NCBI GenBank assembly: GCA_964470195.1
Contig: CAYYBG010000005.1
Span: forward strand, 1-64,000
DNA: 64,000 nt
Direction: 5' to 3'
DNA from: RFPI01 sp964470195
GTDB lineage: Bacteria > Pseudomonadota > Gammaproteobacteria > Burkholderiales > Methylophilaceae
Shown here: one piece after another, positions 62,021 to 64,000 of the stretch
Layout of the letters: every line of letters starts with the position of its first letter
Numbering within the stretch: the stretch's first letter is position 1
Position numbers and translations under genes: made by a program
Notes under the pieces: generated by a model
The model's input: the letters and a program-made list of their open reading frames with translations, nothing else
Databases searched by the model: none
What the model was told of the DNA's origin: nothing

Positions 62021-62350
62021 GGAAGCTGACCGATAAGCCGGGTTCTGTTCTCATTTGCATGAGTGACAGTCATTCCTCTAGGTTTGCAATTACTCACAAA
62101 CTCAAGCAACCTACCCGCTGACAGCGCGAGCCACGCTATCGCCAGCCTATTTGGTCTTGCTACAGATGGAGGTTACCGCGTTTCACCCGATTAATCCGCA
62201 AGCAGATTAATACGACTCGTCTCTGTGGCCCTATTCCTCGCCTTATATGCCTAAGCACTTTCAGCGTACGGCCGTTAGCCGTCATCCCGCTCTATGTAGC
62301 CCGGACTTTCCTCCCCCCATTGCTGGGCGGCGACTGTCTGGTCAGCTTCC
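62021..62350 (-). ncRNA. rnpB: RNase P RNA, bacterial class A
   Basis: About 330 nt. On the minus strand the 5' end GGAAGCTGACCAGACAGTCG pairs with the 3' end CGGTCAGCTTCC (helix P1). The conserved GGAGGAAAGTCCGGGC, the internal GTAGCAAGACCAAATAGG, and the 3' AGAACCCGGCTTATCGG are all present. It is the catalytic RNA that trims the 5' leader of tRNA precursors. Its position before mraZ is normal for Betaproteobacteria. Ends are set from P1 pairing and may be off by a few nt. Confidence 0.96.
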
Positions 62351-62356
62351 GAGCGC

Positions 62357-62365
62357 ATTTTAACA
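62357..62365 (-). promoter_or_regulatory. Extended -10 element for rnpB
   Basis: On the minus strand TGTTAAAAT is an extended -10 (TG-n-TAAAAT) ending 7 nt before the RNase P RNA 5' end. No good -35 is visible at the usual distance, which is tolerated with an extended -10. Confidence 0.5.
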
Positions 62366-62482
62366 TGCGAAACAGATACCAACTCTGCAAGAGGACAGCT
62401 AGATATTTGGTAATGATTGCCATGTTATAACATTTACCATATTATAACTTTTGTTATAACAACTTCTAGGCTAGGAGTTTCT

Positions 62483-62737
62483 ATGGACAAATCTGAAACC
62501 AATATGACCAAAGCACAAGGCATTAAACTTACCCAAATTGGTAATTCGGTAGGATTAATTTTGCCTAAGGAAGTATTAGCCAGATTGAAGTTAAAAAAGG
62601 GTGATACTGTTTATTTAACCGACGCTCCCAGCGGAATCACGATGAGTCCTCATGACCCTACATTTCAAGAACAATTAGAAATTGGACGAGAATTTATGCG
62701 TGAGTATCGAGATACCTTTAATGCCTTGGCTAAATAA
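62483..62737 (+). CDS. AbrB/MazE-type antitoxin
   Basis: 84 residues. GIKLTQIGNSVGLILPKEVLARLKLKKGDTVYL is a SpoVT/AbrB swapped-hairpin DNA-binding fold, followed by a C-terminal helix EQLEIGREFMREYRDTFNAL that should hold the toxin. AGGAG lies 5 nt before the chosen ATG; the longer frame from 62417 has no such support. Its stop overlaps the toxin start by 1 nt. The pair likely represses its own transcription, as usual for such modules. Confidence 0.88.
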   Translation: MDKSETNMTKAQGIKLTQIGNSVGLILPKEVLARLKLKKGDTVYLTDAPSGITMSPHDPTFQEQLEIGREFMREYRDTFNALAK

Positions 62738-63132
62738 TGAGCAAATGGCGTTGGATTAATAAATCTTTATTAGTCACCTTGCATGATGAAAGTTTGGTTA
62801 TGCACGGTGGAGCAGCCGGAATTCGTGATGAGGCCGCGCTAGACTCTGCCTTAAATCGAGCACCAAACTTAGCTGAATATGGCAGTCCAGATTTTGCTGA
62901 TTTGGCCGCCGCTTATGGCGTGGGCTTAGTAAAAAATAATGCCTTTATTGATGGAAATAAACGAGTTGCCTTTTTAAGTGTTGGTTTATTTTTATCCATT
63001 AATGGCTATAAACTTTTCGCCACACAGGTTGATGCAACTCTTACCATGCAAGCCCTAGCTGCTAGCGAAATTAACGAGGCTGAATTTGCCGCATGGGTTA
63101 GAAAAAATAGCCGCGCAAGCAAAGATGGCTAA
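62737..63132 (+). CDS. Doc (death-on-curing) family toxin with an altered Fic motif
   Basis: 131 residues. WINKSLLVTLHDESLVMHGGAAGIRDEAALDSALNRAPNLAEYG, then LAAAYGVGLVKNNAFIDGNKRVAFLSVGLFLSINGY: the layout of a Doc/Fic toxin. The usual motif is HxFxDGNKR; here position 68 is Asn (N68-A-F-I-D-G-N-K-R), so the catalytic histidine is missing, while the DGNKR part is intact. In P1 Doc the histidine is needed to phosphorylate EF-Tu. The protein may be inactive or work differently. Coupled to an AbrB-type antitoxin; the module sits between rnpB and ung. Confidence 0.88.
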   Translation: MSKWRWINKSLLVTLHDESLVMHGGAAGIRDEAALDSALNRAPNLAEYGSPDFADLAAAYGVGLVKNNAFIDGNKRVAFLSVGLFLSINGYKLFATQVDATLTMQALAASEINEAEFAAWVRKNSRASKDG

Positions 63133-63163
63133 GCCCTGATAATTTTTTGATAGTGATCACATC

Positions 63164-63847
63164 ATGACCCCACCACCTTTAGGACAACTAGAGACCTCTT
63201 GGCAGCGCATGATAGGCAAAGAATTTGAGCAACCCTATATGCAAGCTTTGCGTCATTTTTTGCGTCAAGAAAAAGCGCAAGGTAAAACTATTTTTCCGCC
63301 TAGCCCACTCATTTTTAATGCTTTTAATCACACGCCTTTTGATAAGGTGCGCGTAGTCATCATTGGCCAAGACCCTTATCATGGCGCAAACCAAGCCCAT
63401 GGCCTAAGCTTTTCTGTGCCGAATGGTGTCGCCCTACCTCCTTCACTACTCAATATTTTTAAAGAAATTCAAGCCGATTTGGGAATCAAAATAAGCGGGC
63501 AGGGAGATTTAACACCTTGGGCAGCGCAAGGTGTGTTATTACTGAACGCCACATTAACCGTCGAGATGGCCAATGCTGGCTCTCATCAAAATCGTGGTTG
63601 GGAGCGGTTTACCGATGCTGCTATCGCAGCTTTGAATCATCACCGCGAAGGTTTGGTATTTGTATTGTGGGGAAGTTACGCGCAAAAAAAAGGCGCCATC
63701 ATCGATCAATCAAGACACCTAGTTCTAAGTGCAGCACATCCCTCACCGCTATCTGCACATCGAGGATTTTTTGGCAATCATCATTTCTCACAAATTAATG
63801 CTTACCTGCAACAACGTGGTGAGTTGCCGATTAATTGGCAACTTTAA
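63164..63847 (+). CDS. ung: Uracil-DNA glycosylase, family 1
   Basis: 227 residues. The water-activating GQDPYHG has D70. NGVALPPSLLNIFKEI, the uracil-binding LLLNATLTVE, VFVLWGSYAQKKG, and the minor-groove loop HPSPLSAHRGFFGNHHF are all intact. It removes uracil from DNA to begin base excision repair. It is convergent with pyrC, whose stop is 5 nt away. Confidence 0.97.
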   Translation: MTPPPLGQLETSWQRMIGKEFEQPYMQALRHFLRQEKAQGKTIFPPSPLIFNAFNHTPFDKVRVVIIGQDPYHGANQAHGLSFSVPNGVALPPSLLNIFKEIQADLGIKISGQGDLTPWAAQGVLLLNATLTVEMANAGSHQNRGWERFTDAAIAALNHHREGLVFVLWGSYAQKKGAIIDQSRHLVLSAAHPSPLSAHRGFFGNHHFSQINAYLQQRGELPINWQL

Positions 63848-63852
63848 TCAAC

Positions 63853-64000
63853 TTAGACCAACTGCCAGTGTATTAATTGACCGGCTCGCAACGGAATCAA
63901 TTCCTCATCACCAAAGGGAAGGCTGGCTGGCGTCGTCCAATCTTGTTTACGCAATGTGATGGTACTTTGATTACGTGGTAGCTGATAAAAATCTGCACCA
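63853..64000 (-). CDS. pyrC: Dihydroorotase, C-terminal fragment cut by window edge
   Basis: The minus-strand frame runs in from the right edge to a TAA at 63853. The ~48 visible residues read GADFYQLPRN, then TLRKQDWTTPASLPFGDEELIPL and RAGQLIHWQLV at the end. This matches the C terminus of PyrC-type dihydroorotase (F-Y-G-L-P-x-N, then a P-L-x-A-G-E/Q region), which closes the pyrimidine ring of carbamoyl aspartate. No active-site residue is inside the window, so the call rests on the C-terminal pattern. Confidence 0.75.
   Translation of the reverse strand, partial: GADFYQLPRNQSTITLRKQDWTTPASLPFGDEELIPLRAGQLIHWQLV

Overview
The window is a gene-dense bacterial chromosome segment with gene order and families typical of Betaproteobacteria. 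The markers are rnpB next to a full mraZ-to-lpxC division and cell-wall cluster, argB followed by a HAD nucleotidase and slmA, zapD with yacG, a MutT/ThiE-like fusion, and divergent secA and dciA. Base composition looks moderately AT-rich by eye. A Nitrosomonadales or Methylophilales-like lineage is plausible, but the genus cannot be named from this sequence. I see no tRNA, insertion sequence, prophage or CRISPR array.

Layout. 1-7000 holds the tail of an ASPIC/UnbV-domain protein, then minus-strand murJ, ribF, ileS, lspA and a cytoplasmic sulfite-oxidase-like molybdoenzyme. 7200-12300 holds rpsT (plus) and a minus run rplU, rpmA, obgE, proB, purE, purK. 12340-16450 holds ispB, a small unknown gene, and a plus chain coaE, zapD, yacG and a PCu(A)C copper chaperone. 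16000-22500 is a minus chain: argJ, a DUF815 ATPase, the Nudix/ThiE-like fusion and a membrane-anchored unknown, coupled by 1-4 nt overlaps, followed upstream by secA and a DUF1289 gene. 22700-32830 holds dciA, then minus-strand tkt, gap, pgk, purC, carbonic anhydrase, soluble PPase, a membrane H+-PPase and a redoxin. 32900-38500 is a plus block: rsmE, an unusual argA, argB, a HAD phosphatase, slmA and a DUF1223 protein. 38640-61622 is one minus block of 21 genes: mraZ, rsmH, ftsL, ftsI, murE, murF, mraY, murD, ftsW, murG, murC, murB, ddl, ftsQ, ftsA, ftsZ, lpxC, a 60-residue membrane protein, slt, an SDR protein and cca. 62021-64000 holds rnpB, an AbrB/Doc-type toxin-antitoxin pair, ung and the 3' end of pyrC.

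How the genes work together. The large minus block covers peptidoglycan precursor synthesis, septum assembly, the first committed lipid A step and wall turnover. MurJ, SlmA, ZapD and IspB elsewhere in the window serve the same processes. The tkt-gap-pgk group with carbonic anhydrase and two pyrophosphatases suggests a carbon-assimilation and pyrophosphate-handling neighbourhood.

The most unusual item is argA. N-acetylglutamate synthase is fused to an N-terminal Cro/CI-type helix-turn-helix domain. The 61-nt gap before it is almost filled by two TTTGC-N7-GCAAA dyads that overlap a good promoter, and a third copy lies in the inter-domain linker. This looks like an enzyme that is also its own DNA-binding regulator. 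Second in interest is the mraZ leader, where a sigma-70-like promoter is followed by three MraZ boxes at exact 10-nt steps and then a terminator-like hairpin before the first gene.
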